Positions 52,626 through 62,051 of a stretch of 64,000 nt of DNA are shown here, piece by piece. Under the pieces are notes generated by a model. The model did no database searches, was not told where the DNA came from, and worked only from the letters and a program-made list of their open reading frames with translations. This DNA comes from Arthrobacter sp. 31Y (GTDB taxonomy: Bacteria > Actinomycetota > Actinomycetes > Actinomycetales > Micrococcaceae), in the NCBI RefSeq assembly GCF_000526335.1, contig NZ_JAFW01000001.1, positions 2,790,001-2,854,000 of the forward strand, in the 5' to 3' direction. Position 1 is the stretch's first letter. Every line of letters begins with the position of its first letter. The position numbers and the translations under genes were made by a program.

Positions 52626-53482
52626 GTGAAGAATTGAAGGAGATTGCTTTGACTGATGTGTTGGATGTTCCGGCTTCTTTTCCCGTTTCGGCGCCGGGTT
52701 CCGCCCGGCTCCACGCTGAGAATGTGAGCCTGGGGTACGCCGGCCGCACCGTGTCCCAGGCCCTTGACGTGCGCATTCCCGATGGCGAGTTCACGGTGAT
52801 CGTGGGCCCGAATGCTTGCGGTAAGTCGACGCTGTTGCGTGCGCTGTCCCGGCTGCTGGAGCCCACCTCGGGGTCTGTGCTGTTGGATGGCAAGAGCATC
52901 TCGTCTTACGGCGCCAAGGAAGTGGCTCGCCGGCTCGGTTTGTTGCCCCAAACTTCCATAGCGCCCGATGGAATTACCGTGGCGGACCTCGTTGCCCGTG
53001 GGCGGTACCCGCACCAGAAGCTGTTGCGCCAATGGTCCGAGGCGGATGAGGCCGCCGTGGTTCAGGCCTTGGAAGCTACGAATGTTGACGGATTGTCCGG
53101 CCGATTGGTGGACGAGCTCTCCGGTGGGCAGCGGCAACGTGTGTGGGTGGCCATGGTGCTGGCGCAGCAAACCCCGCTGCTCCTGTTGGATGAGCCCACC
53201 ACGTTCCTGGACATCGCGCACCAGATCGAGCTTCTGGAACTGTTCCGGCGTCTCAACCGCGAAGGCAATACCCTAGTGGCCGTGCTCCACGATCTCAATC
53301 ACGCCTGCCGCTACGCCACGCACCTCATTGCCATGAAGGACGGGGCAGTGGTTGCGGAGGGCCGACCCGCCGACGTGGTCACCGCCGAGTTGGTGGAGCA
53401 CGTGTTTGGCCTGCCGTGCATTGTGATCGATGACCCCGTGAGCCACACGCCGCTGGTGATACCGCTGGGGTCGACTGCCTAG
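52622..53482 (+). CDS. Ferric-siderophore ABC transporter ATPase
   Basis: 286 residues. Walker A VGPNACGKSTLLRAL, signature LSGGQRQRVWVAMVLAQQTP, Walker B LLLLDEPTTFLD and H-loop LHDLNHACRYA are intact, as in FepC/FhuC. It completes the importer. Its stop shares bases with the stop of the convergent LysR gene. Confidence 0.93.
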   Translation: MSEELKEIALTDVLDVPASFPVSAPGSARLHAENVSLGYAGRTVSQALDVRIPDGEFTVIVGPNACGKSTLLRALSRLLEPTSGSVLLDGKSISSYGAKEVARRLGLLPQTSIAPDGITVADLVARGRYPHQKLLRQWSEADEAAVVQALEATNVDGLSGRLVDELSGGQRQRVWVAMVLAQQTPLLLLDEPTTFLDIAHQIELLELFRRLNREGNTLVAVLHDLNHACRYATHLIAMKDGAVVAEGRPADVVTAELVEHVFGLPCIVIDDPVSHTPLVIPLGSTA

Positions 53483-54375
53483 CCCGCCCCCAGTAGCTCC
53501 TCCCGCCTCCGCTCCGTTTCCTCCCGCAGGCCCTGAACGACGGCGGCTACCGCGGGGCGGCGCATGGAATCCGGGCGGAGGACCATCCAGTAGGGGAGGA
53601 GCTCTGCGAAGTCGGCGGGCAGGAGACGCACCAAATCCGTGTGCCGGTCGGCCATAAAGCACGGCAGAAACCCGATGCCGGCCCCGGCCCGGGTGGCCTC
53701 GACGTGCACAAAAACGTTCGTTGAACTGAGGCCATCGCGCATGGTTGGGACCAGCCTGCGGGGAGCATCCAGGTCATCCACTTGGAGCATGGAATCCACA
53801 AAATAGACCAGTTGGTGCTGCGTCAGTTCCTCAATGCTGGAAGGGGTTCCGTTGTCTGCCAGGTAAGCGCGTGAGGCATACATTCCCAGCCGATACTCGC
53901 CGAGCCGGACCGCCTCTGCCCGGTGCACCTGCGGCGTCCCCACCACCACCTCGATGTCCAAACCGGAGCGCTGTTGCAGGGCCCGACGCGTCACGGTCAC
54001 GATCTCGACACTGAGCCCGGGATGCTCGCGTCGAAGCCGCGCCACGGCCGGTGCCGCGACATACGCGCTGAAGCCATCGGTGGCTGTCATGCGTACGACG
54101 CCGGTAATCGGGTCTGGTGCGCGGTCGCTGGGTCCCAGCGCACCCACCGCAGCCTCGATCCGCTCCGCGACCTGCACGGCTTCGGCGCCCAACTCCGTCA
54201 CCTCCCAACCACCGGCGGCACGCGCGAGGATCCTGCCGCCCAGCGCCTTCTCCAGCGCCGCTATCCTGCGCGAAACGGTGGTGTGATTCAGTCCCAAGGC
54301 TTGTGCCGCCGTCGTAAATTTTCCTGAACGTGAGACGGCGAGCAAGATGAGGAGGTCGTCCGGATTCGGTTTCAT
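53479..54375 (-). CDS. LysR-family regulator
   Basis: 298 residues from the ATG at 54375; the frame upstream is unsupported. The helix-turn-helix is LLILLAVSRSGKFTTAAQAL then GLNHTTVSRRIAALEKALGG. The C-terminal effector domain is of the LysR type. It is divergent from the MHS transporter and 3-hydroxybutyrate dehydrogenase-like genes, which it likely controls. Confidence 0.88.
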   Translation of the reverse strand: MKPNPDDLLILLAVSRSGKFTTAAQALGLNHTTVSRRIAALEKALGGRILARAAGGWEVTELGAEAVQVAERIEAAVGALGPSDRAPDPITGVVRMTATDGFSAYVAAPAVARLRREHPGLSVEIVTVTRRALQQRSGLDIEVVVGTPQVHRAEAVRLGEYRLGMYASRAYLADNGTPSSIEELTQHQLVYFVDSMLQVDDLDAPRRLVPTMRDGLSSTNVFVHVEATRAGAGIGFLPCFMADRHTDLVRLLPADFAELLPYWMVLRPDSMRRPAVAAVVQGLREETERRREELLGAG

Positions 54376-54391
54376 ATCTGCAATTTTGCAC

Positions 54392-54447
54392 ATACTCAGT
54401 GCCGCTTTGGTCATTGAGGCGCAGAGAATCTGCGGCAATACTCAGTG
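54392..54447. promoter_or_regulatory. Direct repeats between LysR and transporter genes
   Basis: ATACTCAGTG occurs at 54392-54401 and 54438-54447, 46 bases apart, in the divergent spacer. These are candidate LysR sites. Confidence 0.45.
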
Positions 54448-54512
54448 GAGCATGTCGTGTTGTGGATCACATCACGTTCACAAGGGTCAAAGAGGACACT
54501 GAGGAGATGGAT

Positions 54513-55910
54513 ATGAGCGTAGAGCAGCGCTCCGCATCAAGAGCCGGTAAAGACGCCGGCAAAGGCTCCGGCCTGAAAAAAATCGTCGCAGCCTCGATGG
54601 TGGGCACGGTGGTGGAGTGGTACGAGTTCTTCCTCTACGCCACCGCAGCAACCTTGGTTTTCGGCAAGTACTTCTTCCCGAGCACCGGGAACGAACTGGA
54701 CGGAATCATCCAGGCCTTCATCACCTACGCGGTAGGTTTCGTGGCCAGGCCGCTGGGCGGCATCGTGTTCGGTCAGATCGGCGACAAGCTGGGCCGCAAA
54801 CCCACGCTGCAGCTGACCATCGTTATCGTCGGCGTCTCCACGTTCCTGATGGGCTGCCTCCCCGGCTTCATGGAGATCGGCTACTGGGCACCGGCCATGC
54901 TGGTGGCCCTCCGCTTCATCCAGGGCTTCGCCCTCGGCGGCGAATGGGGCGGAGCCGTGCTGCTCGTGGCTGAGCACAGCCCCAACAAGTCCCGCGGATT
55001 CTGGTCCTCCTGGCCGCAGGCAGCAGTGCCGGTGGGCAACCTCCTGGCCACACTGGTCCTGTTCGTCATGTCCACCACGCTGAGCAGCGAAGCGTTCCTC
55101 GGCTGGGGCTGGCGCGTCGCATTCTGGCTCTCCGCAGTGATCGTGTTCGTCGGCTACTACATCCGCACCCACGTCACCGAAGCCCCCATCTTCCTCGAAG
55201 CCAAGGCGCAGGTGGAGGAGTCCAAAGCCATCAGCTACGGAGTTGGCGAGGTCATCCGCAAGTACCCCAAGGGCATCCTGCAGGCCATGGGCCTCCGCTT
55301 CGCAGAGAACATCATGTACTACCTGGTGGTGAGCTTCGCGATCGTCTACCTCAAGAGCGTCCACAAGTACGATACCTCCTCGCTCCTGATGGCACTTCTG
55401 ATTGCCCACGTCATCCACTTCCTGGTCATCCCGCAGGTGGGACGCCTGGTGGACTCGTGGGGACGCAAACCCGTGTACCTGGTGGGCGCGATCACCGGCG
55501 CAACGTGGCCCTTCTTCGCCTTCCCCATGTTCGACACCAGGAACGCCGTGGTGATCGTGCTCGCCGTGACCATCGGCCTCTGCCTGCACGCGTTCATGTA
55601 TGCGGGACAACCGGCCATCATGTCCGAACTCTTCCCCACCCGCATGCGCTACTCCGGTGTTTCGCTCGGCTCGCAGGTCACGTCGATCTTCGCCGGCTCG
55701 CTCGCCCCGCTGCTGGCAACCCAGTGGCTCAAGGACACCGGATCCTGGGTTCCCACCGCGATCTACCTCGTGGTCGCCTGCGCGATTACCGTCGTCGCAG
55801 TTGTTTCGCTGAAGGAAACCAAGGGCATCGCGCTGGAGGCCGTGGACCAGGCTGACGCCGAGCGCCACGGACTGGTTGGTTCCTCTGCCGTCACTGTTTC
55901 GAAAGGCTAG
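54513..55910 (+). CDS. MHS-family (metabolite:proton symporter) MFS transporter
   Basis: 465 residues from the ATG at 54513 behind GAGGAG (a nearby ATG at 54507 is closer to it). About 12 segments. Hallmarks are ASMVGTVVEWYEFFLYATAA, FGQIGDKLGRKPTLQLTIVI, GFALGGEWGGAVLLVAEHSP and SELFPTRMRYSGVSLG. The family imports organic acids, betaines or similar; with the dehydrogenase downstream, a hydroxybutyrate-like acid is plausible. Confidence 0.88.
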   Translation: MSVEQRSASRAGKDAGKGSGLKKIVAASMVGTVVEWYEFFLYATAATLVFGKYFFPSTGNELDGIIQAFITYAVGFVARPLGGIVFGQIGDKLGRKPTLQLTIVIVGVSTFLMGCLPGFMEIGYWAPAMLVALRFIQGFALGGEWGGAVLLVAEHSPNKSRGFWSSWPQAAVPVGNLLATLVLFVMSTTLSSEAFLGWGWRVAFWLSAVIVFVGYYIRTHVTEAPIFLEAKAQVEESKAISYGVGEVIRKYPKGILQAMGLRFAENIMYYLVVSFAIVYLKSVHKYDTSSLLMALLIAHVIHFLVIPQVGRLVDSWGRKPVYLVGAITGATWPFFAFPMFDTRNAVVIVLAVTIGLCLHAFMYAGQPAIMSELFPTRMRYSGVSLGSQVTSIFAGSLAPLLATQWLKDTGSWVPTAIYLVVACAITVVAVVSLKETKGIALEAVDQADAERHGLVGSSAVTVSKG

Positions 55911-55914
55911 CCCC

Positions 55915-56664
55915 ATGGACAACTCCTTGAACGGACGCAAAGCACTGGTGACCGGCGGTGCGAGCGGAATCGGGGCGGCCTGCGCCCGGGCCCTCGCCGC
56001 TCGCGGGGCGAAAGTAGTAGTGGCCGACGTCGATGCCTCCGGAGCTGCGGCGCTCGCCGACGAGCTGGGCGGCACAGCCTGGACGGTGGATCTGCTGGAT
56101 GTGGACGCCTTGGCAGCCCTGAGCTTGGACTGCGACATCCTGGTCAACAACGCCGGTATCCAGAAAGTTGCGCCGATCGAGGAGTTCGAACCCGCGGAGT
56201 TCCGGCGGATCCTGGCCCTGATGCTGGAGGCCCCGTTCCTCCTCATCAGGGCCGCGCTCCCGCACATGTACGCCAACGGGTTCGGCCGGATCATCAACAT
56301 CTCGTCGGTCCACGGGCTGCGGGCGTCCGCCTACAAGAGCGCGTATGTCTCCGCCAAGCACGGCCTCGAGGGGCTCAGCAAGGTCACTGCCTTGGAAGGT
56401 GGCGAACGCGGGGTCACGTCCAACTGCATCAATCCCGGCTACGTCCGGACTCCGTTGGTGGAACGCCAGATCGCCGATCAGGCCCGGCTCCACGGCATTC
56501 CCGAGGCCGAGGTCCTGGCCAAGGTGATGCTGACTGAGTCCGCGGTGAAACGGCTCGTGGAGGTGGAGGAAGTGGCGTCGCTGGCAGCGTGGATGGCCTC
56601 CGACGACGCCGGTATGGTCACCGGCGCGAGCTACACCATGGACGGCGGTTGGTCGGCCCGGTAA
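55915..56664 (+). CDS. SDR oxidoreductase, 3-hydroxybutyrate dehydrogenase-like
   Basis: 249 residues from the ATG at 55915, four bases after the transporter stop. NAD-binding ALVTGGASGIGAACARALAA, NNAGIQKVAPIEEF, active site Ser-Tyr-x3-Lys in ISSVHGLRASAYKSAYVSAK, and a KVMLTESAVKRLVEVEEVAS segment like the D-3-hydroxybutyrate dehydrogenase lid. It would oxidise 3-hydroxybutyrate to acetoacetate. The substrate is inferred. Confidence 0.85.
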   Translation: MDNSLNGRKALVTGGASGIGAACARALAARGAKVVVADVDASGAAALADELGGTAWTVDLLDVDALAALSLDCDILVNNAGIQKVAPIEEFEPAEFRRILALMLEAPFLLIRAALPHMYANGFGRIINISSVHGLRASAYKSAYVSAKHGLEGLSKVTALEGGERGVTSNCINPGYVRTPLVERQIADQARLHGIPEAEVLAKVMLTESAVKRLVEVEEVASLAAWMASDDAGMVTGASYTMDGGWSAR

Positions 56665-56676
56665 GGCGCCGCCGGG

Positions 56677-57054
56677 TTAGTTCTGGCCGCCGATGATGGC
56701 GTCTGCGTTGTCGAAGGCCCATGTCACCAAGGGAATGAGCAGCGTGCTGAGCTCGCGGCCGCGTTCGGTGAGGCTGTAATCCACGCGGGGCGGGATGACG
56801 GGCTGTGCGTCACGTCGGACCAGCCCGTCCCGCTCGAGTGTCTTGAGGGTTTGGGCGAGCATTTTCTCGCTGATGCCCTCGGCCCGGCGGCGCAATTCGC
56901 TCCAGCGCTGATCGCCTTCGGAGAGTGACAGCAGGATCAGCACGCCCCATTTGCTGGTGATGTGGTCCAGCACCGTCCGGCTGGGGCAACCAGCCGGGAA
57001 CACGCCGTCGGCAATGGTTGCGGGGAGCGGCGCCGGGAGGTCACTTACTTTCAT
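56677..57054 (-). CDS. HxlR-family regulator
   Basis: 125 residues, a winged-helix regulator of the HxlR type: CPSRTVLDHITSKWGVLILL, RWSELRRRAEGISEKMLAQT, LKTLERDGLVRRDAQPVIPP and VDYSLTERGRELSTLL. It has Cys23 in the position of the redox-sensing Cys of QorR-type members. It is divergent from a quinone-oxidoreductase-like gene. Confidence 0.92.
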   Translation of the reverse strand: MKVSDLPAPLPATIADGVFPAGCPSRTVLDHITSKWGVLILLSLSEGDQRWSELRRRAEGISEKMLAQTLKTLERDGLVRRDAQPVIPPRVDYSLTERGRELSTLLIPLVTWAFDNADAIIGGQN

Positions 57055-57057
57055 GTC

Positions 57058-57082
57058 AGTACCTTACCTCAAAGTGCGTACT
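57058..57082. promoter_or_regulatory. Candidate HxlR operator
   Basis: AGTAC (57058-57062) and GTACT (57078-57082) form an inverted repeat 15 bases apart in the spacer between the regulator and the NmrA-type gene. Confidence 0.5.
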
Positions 57083-57158
57083 AACTTTTGGGAAGTTTCC
57101 GGAAGTGGGGCTCGTTGTCCACCATGACAGAGCAAACTTCCGTTGAAAGGAACCACCC

Positions 57159-58022
57159 ATGAGCATCGTTATCGCTGGAGCAACCGGACAGCTTGGCCGC
57201 CACGTTGTAGAGGCCCTTCTGGAGCGCAACGTCCCCGCGGCGGACATTGTGGCCACCGGCCGTTCGGTGGAGAAGCTGGCTGACTTCGCCGAACGTGGCG
57301 TCACGGTCCAGGAGATGGACTACGAAAACCCGGCATCCGTTGCCGAGGCTCTGAAGGGGGCCACCAAGGTTCTGCTGATCTCCAGCAGCGCAGTGGGCCA
57401 GAGGGTTGAGCAGCACCGCACGGTCATCGAGGCCGCCAAGGCGGAGGGCGTGGAACTGCTGGCCTACACCAGCATTGCCAACGCGGACACCACGGGCATG
57501 AAACTGGCCGCCGAGCACCAGGCAACGGAGGAGCTCCTCAAGGAGTCCGGTGTTCCGTTCGTCCTGCTGCGCAACAGCTGGTACTTGGAGAACTACACCG
57601 AGCAGCTGCAGGGAACCCTGGCACAGGGTGCCATCGCAGGAAGTGCGGGAGACGGCAAGGTCAGCGGCGCCACGCGTGCTGATTACGCGCAGGCTGCGGC
57701 CGCTGTCCTGGTGGCGGATCACCAGGCTGGCAAGGTCTACGAACTGGGCGGAGACCACGCCTTCACCTTGGACCAGCTGGCCTCTGAAATTTCCTCCGCC
57801 GCCGGCCGCGAGATTGCCTACAATGATCTTCCCGCCAATGAATACCAGCAGATCCTGGTGGGCGCCGGCGTGCCGGACGCCTTCGCCGAAATCCTTGCAG
57901 ACTCTGATCTTGGAATTGCGCGGGGCGATCTGCTGGTCACCAGCGGCGATCTCCAGAAGCTGATCGGCCGCCCGTCGACTCCGCTGTCCGAGGCCGTGCG
58001 TTCGGCAGCCGCCTCGCTCTAG
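57159..58022 (+). CDS. NmrA/quinone oxidoreductase 2-like NAD(P)H protein
   Basis: 287 residues (QorB-like SDR): VIAGATGQLGRHVVEALLER (NADP loop), SSSAVGQRVEQHRTVIEAAK, LAYTSIANADTTGMKLAAEH, FVLLRNSWYLENYTEQLQGT and KVYELGGDHAFTLDQLASEI. AAAGGAA precedes the ATG. It is paired with an HxlR regulator, as in QorR/Qor2 pairs. It would reduce quinones or sense redox state. Confidence 0.9.
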   Translation: MSIVIAGATGQLGRHVVEALLERNVPAADIVATGRSVEKLADFAERGVTVQEMDYENPASVAEALKGATKVLLISSSAVGQRVEQHRTVIEAAKAEGVELLAYTSIANADTTGMKLAAEHQATEELLKESGVPFVLLRNSWYLENYTEQLQGTLAQGAIAGSAGDGKVSGATRADYAQAAAAVLVADHQAGKVYELGGDHAFTLDQLASEISSAAGREIAYNDLPANEYQQILVGAGVPDAFAEILADSDLGIARGDLLVTSGDLQKLIGRPSTPLSEAVRSAAASL

Positions 58023-58032
58023 GCCACCCGTC

Positions 58033-58085
58033 AGATGGCAGTTAATGACAATGTTCAGCGCGAACATTGTCATTAACTGCCATCT
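58033..58085. terminator. Perfect 24-bp hairpin, bidirectional terminator
   Basis: Arms 58033-58056 and 58062-58085 pair perfectly over a 5-base loop between convergent genes (NmrA-type plus strand, permease minus strand). It is unusually long and A+T richer than the surrounding region. Confidence 0.8.
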
Positions 58086-58097
58086 CGGGGCGGAGAA

Positions 58098-59534
58098 CTA
58101 GGCCGTCTCGTCCACCAGTTCCGCCCGGCGCAGGCCGCCGCCGCGGACCCACAGCTTGTAGGCCACGAACAGCAGCACCAGCCAGGTTCCACCCACGTAC
58201 AAAGCGATGCGGGTGTCTTCAAAGACTCCCAGGATCACAATCACCATGGCCATGAATGCCATGGTCAGGATCGATGCCGCGGGCCAGAGCGGCGAACCGA
58301 ATTCCGACGCCGGCAGACCCCTGCGCTTGATCTCCCGCTTCATGGCGACGTGCGAAGCAAGGATCATCACCCAAACCCACACGGTGGCAAAGGTGGCGAT
58401 GGACGCGATGAGCACGAACACGTCCTCGGGAATGACCGCATTCAGCACGACGCCCACCAGCAGGATGCCGCCCATCATCACCACGGTCATCCACGGAACG
58501 CCGTGGCGGGAGATCTTGCTAAAGCTCTTGGGTGCGTGTCCCTGCTGGGCCAGCCCGAAGAGGATGCGTCCGGCCCCGAAGATGTCGCTGTTGATTGCAG
58601 AAAGCGCGGCCGTGATGACCACGGCGTTGAGGATGTGAGGTGCGGCAGGGATCCCCAGGCCGTCGAAGATCTGCACAAACGGACTGCCGCTGCTGCCGAT
58701 TTCGTTCCAAGGGAAGATGCTCATCAGCACGCCCAGAGTCAGTACGTAGAAGAGCAAGACGCGGACCGGCACAGTGTTAACCGCCTGCGGGATGACCTTC
58801 TTGGGGTTCGTGGCCTCACCCGCCGTGATGCCGATCGTTTCGATCCCGCCAAAGGCGAACATCACCACGGCAAACGCGGCCAGGAGCCCTTCAAAACCGT
58901 TCGGGAAGAAGCCGCCATGGTTGACGAGGTTCCCGAGCCCCGGAGCCACGCCACCGCCGTCGCCCGTTTGGAAACCAAAGATGACGATCGCCGCACCGCC
59001 GACGATCATGGCGATGATCGCCACCACCTTGATGAGCGAGAACCAGAACTCGAGCTCCCCGAACACCTTCACGCTCAGCAGATTCATGGCGCCAAGGAAC
59101 AGGATGATCGCAAGCACCCAGATCCATCTGTCCACCTGTGGGAACCAGAAGCCCATATAGATACTGAAGGCCGTGACGTCCGCGATGGCCACGATCGCCA
59201 TCTCGAACACGTAAGTCCACCCGGTCACAAAACCCGCAAACGGTCCCAGGTATTTGGAGGCGTACTGGCCGAAGGACCCGGACACGGGGTGTCGGACTGC
59301 CATTTCGCCGAGCGCACGCATCACCATGAACACGGCAGCGCCGCCGATGATGTAGGCCAGCAGGACGGCAGGCCCGGCTTTTTGGATGGCGGAGGCGGAG
59401 CCGTAGAAAAGGCCGGTGCCGATCGCGGATCCGAGCGCCATGAAGCGAATGTGACGGACGTTGAGGCCTCGGCTGAGCGCCGTACCCGCGGCTTGGAGGA
59501 CAGAGCTCTCCGTAGCCAGCTTGGTTTGTTGCAT
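58098..59534 (-). CDS. Amino-acid permease, AAT family
   Basis: 478 residues from the ATG at 59534 behind AGAAGG. It has about 12 hydrophobic segments. The AAT signature is near the N terminus ([20 protein letters not shown]), followed by [20 protein letters not shown] and [20 protein letters not shown]. It is an amino acid:proton symporter related to ProY/CycA-type proteins. Confidence 0.93.
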   Translation of the reverse strand: MQQTKLATESSVLQAAGTALSRGLNVRHIRFMALGSAIGTGLFYGSASAIQKAGPAVLLAYIIGGAAVFMVMRALGEMAVRHPVSGSFGQYASKYLGPFAGFVTGWTYVFEMAIVAIADVTAFSIYMGFWFPQVDRWIWVLAIILFLGAMNLLSVKVFGELEFWFSLIKVVAIIAMIVGGAAIVIFGFQTGDGGGVAPGLGNLVNHGGFFPNGFEGLLAAFAVVMFAFGGIETIGITAGEATNPKKVIPQAVNTVPVRVLLFYVLTLGVLMSIFPWNEIGSSGSPFVQIFDGLGIPAAPHILNAVVITAALSAINSDIFGAGRILFGLAQQGHAPKSFSKISRHGVPWMTVVMMGGILLVGVVLNAVIPEDVFVLIASIATFATVWVWVMILASHVAMKREIKRRGLPASEFGSPLWPAASILTMAFMAMVIVILGVFEDTRIALYVGGTWLVLLFVAYKLWVRGGGLRRAELVDETA

Positions 59535-59748
59535 AGTAAAACCTTCTCGTCTTTGGGAGGGGATCGCTATCCAGCAGATCACTTTTGAAGCCCTTGTGAT
59601 GGGACTCACGGGGGTTTGGTGTCTTTGATCGCAGACAGTCCGGCGGCGAAGATTTTCGCAGTGGTCAAAGTCATAGTTCGGAGTCGGATATGATGACCGC
59701 GGACAGCTCGTCACCGGTCAGGCATCCCTCGCATCCGCGTCGCCCCCA

Positions 59749-61869
59749 TTGAACTCCGTGCTGCCGTCGCATCCGTTACTTGGGGGACCCTTGTTTTCTT
59801 CATTCCGCGCTACCCGGCGCCGTGTTACTGCTGCCGTGATAGCTGTTGTAGCTGGGGCTTCTCTGCTCTTCGCCGCTCCAGCCCAGGCCTACGACATTCC
59901 TACTTTTGAGGTGCCGCACGCCGCGCAGGCCCCCGTGCCGTTCGTTGAACGGGCTACCGACGCCGCCGGGGTTGTTGAACTGTGGAAGACGGGCGGCCCA
60001 GCAACCCGCGCTGCCGCTGCGACCGCGCTGGTGGGTGGCACAGATGCGCTTCAAGCATTCCTCGACGCCGGACAGGACGTCACTCTCGCCGCGGACCGCA
60101 AGCAGTTGGTCACCGAGCTGACGACGCGGGGGAGCGCGCACGTTCGGTCATCGGCTGCTGAAGTCCTGGCGGCGAATGACCCCGCGAAGATCGAAGGCTT
60201 CCTTGCTACGGGCTGGGCCGAGACGTGGAAGGGCGACCTCAGAGTTGCTGCGACGTTTTTCCTGGAGTACGGCAACGTTCATGTTGAACTCGCCGCCTCC
60301 GAGAGCCTCGATAAAGGCGATGATGCCATCGAGAAGTTTGTCCTTGAGGGCTGGCGCGCCAAGGGCTTTATGACAGATCGCCAAGCGGCTTTTGCCGTGA
60401 GCGCATCCGCGAACCCTGCGGTCGCTGCCGCTGCGAAGGCCGCGTTGATGACTGGTGACGGGGACGTTGTTGCCGACTTCCTTCGTTACGGCCAGTTTGT
60501 TACTGCCGGCCGCGACGCTGAGTCGACGGCTGTTGCCGCTCTCCTTCAGCAGGTCAAAACGGACATTGCTTCGAACCCCAACGGCACCGCAGCAGTCGCG
60601 GACCGTGCGAAGACCGCTGTCGAACAGGCCCGGAGCACCGCCTCGGCGGCAAGGGCGGCAGACTCATCGCGGCTCGCGACAGACAGGGACCTCCTCTCAT
60701 CGCAGGCCACAGCGAGACGGATCGAGGACGAAACTCAGATGGCATCGCAGGAGCCGGCGAAGGCCGCCTTTGCAAAGGCGGCCCGTGAAATTCCGGAGCT
60801 CCTTACCAAGTTGGATGCCCCCGGAGCCGACCTTGACGCGCTGATCAACGAAGCCCGTCAGGCCACCCTGGATCTGGCCTTGGTGGGCACACCTGAGGTG
60901 CGTAAGGCGGCCGAGGCTGCCCTAGTTGGTGGCGACGTTGCAGTCAAGGAATTCATTACCGCCGGCCATGACGCTGCCAGCGAATCCGACAGCGAGGCTT
61001 TCGTTGGAGATCGGCAGCGTTCATTCCAGCTCATGGCAATCGGCGGCGAGTATGTAGAGAAGGCCGCCAAGGCCGCGCTCAAGTCAGCCAGCCACGCAGA
61101 CGTTCGGTATTTCCTGGAATACGGCTTTGATCAAGCCCGGAACCTGGATAATCGCATCCAGACCAGTTATGCGTTGGATTCGACGCCGGAGGTTCGTGCG
61201 GCCGCGAGCGTTGCTCTTGATGGCAGCCGTGCAGATCTCGAGGCCTTCATGACCGCAGGCCAGGCCGCGGCTACGAATCGAGACGCGGCAACCACTGCCC
61301 ACGTCGCTTCCATCGACGCCATGATCGCCGAGCTCGCTGGGCTTGCGGACACCGCAGCCGTCGACGCCGGTAAGGCGGCTGACGCTGCCAAAGCCGCGGA
61401 AGCGGCACGCCAGGCTGAAGCCGCCCGTCAGGCAGAGGCAGCCGCTGAAGCCGCACGACAGGCCGAAGCCGCTCGTCAGGCGGAAGCTGCCGCTGCTGGT
61501 GGGCAGGCTGCAGCTGGCCAGGTTGACCTTTCGCAGCACTCCGGAACGGGAGTAGCCCCGGTGGTGGTTCCTTGGCCTCGCGACTACGCTCCCGCCGTCG
61601 GGCTTGCCGAAACCGGTACGCCGGCCGAGGCGGCGGCAACACCTGCCGCCACTCCGTCGGCCGCGCCCAGCATTTCTGTGCCGCCGGCCGCGTCAGCTGA
61701 TAAGGATTCCGCGTCCGTTGATTCGCAGTCGCAAGAGGCGGCCACTCCGCTGGCGGCTTCCTCTGCCGGGATGAGCGGCTGGACCATTGGGCTGATCGTG
61801 GCGCTGGTCCTGGCTGCGGCGGGCGCCATCACGTTCCTGCTTCGGCGGAAAAGTGCAGCTTCAGCGTAA
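59749..61869 (+). CDS. Secreted ALF-repeat protein with LAETG and a C-terminal membrane segment
   Basis: 706 residues from a TTG at 59749 (other starts up to 59822 are possible). A Sec-type signal ends near APAQA. The body (about 60-530) repeats ALF-type helical units such as AALVGGTDALQAFLDAGQDV and EVLAANDPAKIEGFLATGW, each ~60 residues. An Ala/Gln/Glu repeat (RQAEAARQAEAAAEA) follows at about 550-585. LAETG at 619-623 is a class E sortase-like motif, then a Pro/Ala/Ser-rich spacer, a hydrophobic segment near 680 and a basic tail. It probably is a surface protein. Confidence 0.85.
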   Translation: MNSVLPSHPLLGGPLFSSFRATRRRVTAAVIAVVAGASLLFAAPAQAYDIPTFEVPHAAQAPVPFVERATDAAGVVELWKTGGPATRAAAATALVGGTDALQAFLDAGQDVTLAADRKQLVTELTTRGSAHVRSSAAEVLAANDPAKIEGFLATGWAETWKGDLRVAATFFLEYGNVHVELAASESLDKGDDAIEKFVLEGWRAKGFMTDRQAAFAVSASANPAVAAAAKAALMTGDGDVVADFLRYGQFVTAGRDAESTAVAALLQQVKTDIASNPNGTAAVADRAKTAVEQARSTASAARAADSSRLATDRDLLSSQATARRIEDETQMASQEPAKAAFAKAAREIPELLTKLDAPGADLDALINEARQATLDLALVGTPEVRKAAEAALVGGDVAVKEFITAGHDAASESDSEAFVGDRQRSFQLMAIGGEYVEKAAKAALKSASHADVRYFLEYGFDQARNLDNRIQTSYALDSTPEVRAAASVALDGSRADLEAFMTAGQAAATNRDAATTAHVASIDAMIAELAGLADTAAVDAGKAADAAKAAEAARQAEAARQAEAAAEAARQAEAARQAEAAAAGGQAAAGQVDLSQHSGTGVAPVVVPWPRDYAPAVGLAETGTPAEAAATPAATPSAAPSISVPPAASADKDSASVDSQSQEAATPLAASSAGMSGWTIGLIVALVLAAAGAITFLLRRKSAASA

Positions 61870-62051
61870 GCGCAGCCCGGCCAAGGGCTAGGGGCTCGGG
61901 CTCGATGTGCGGGTCCGGCATCCCAGACACCGATCATCGTTTGCGTGCTGGTGATTGCCCGCCGAAGGGTGCACGCTTGAGTACGGGATATCGGACAGCT
62001 GGACCTCATGCACCGGACGGATCCCGCAAGCAGCCCGAGCAGCGAGGAACC

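Noticed and set aside
54537..56300. 587-codon minus-strand open frame opposite the MHS transporter and SDR
   Set aside because: The product is Glu/His/Gly-rich nonsense against two well-identified plus-strand genes.
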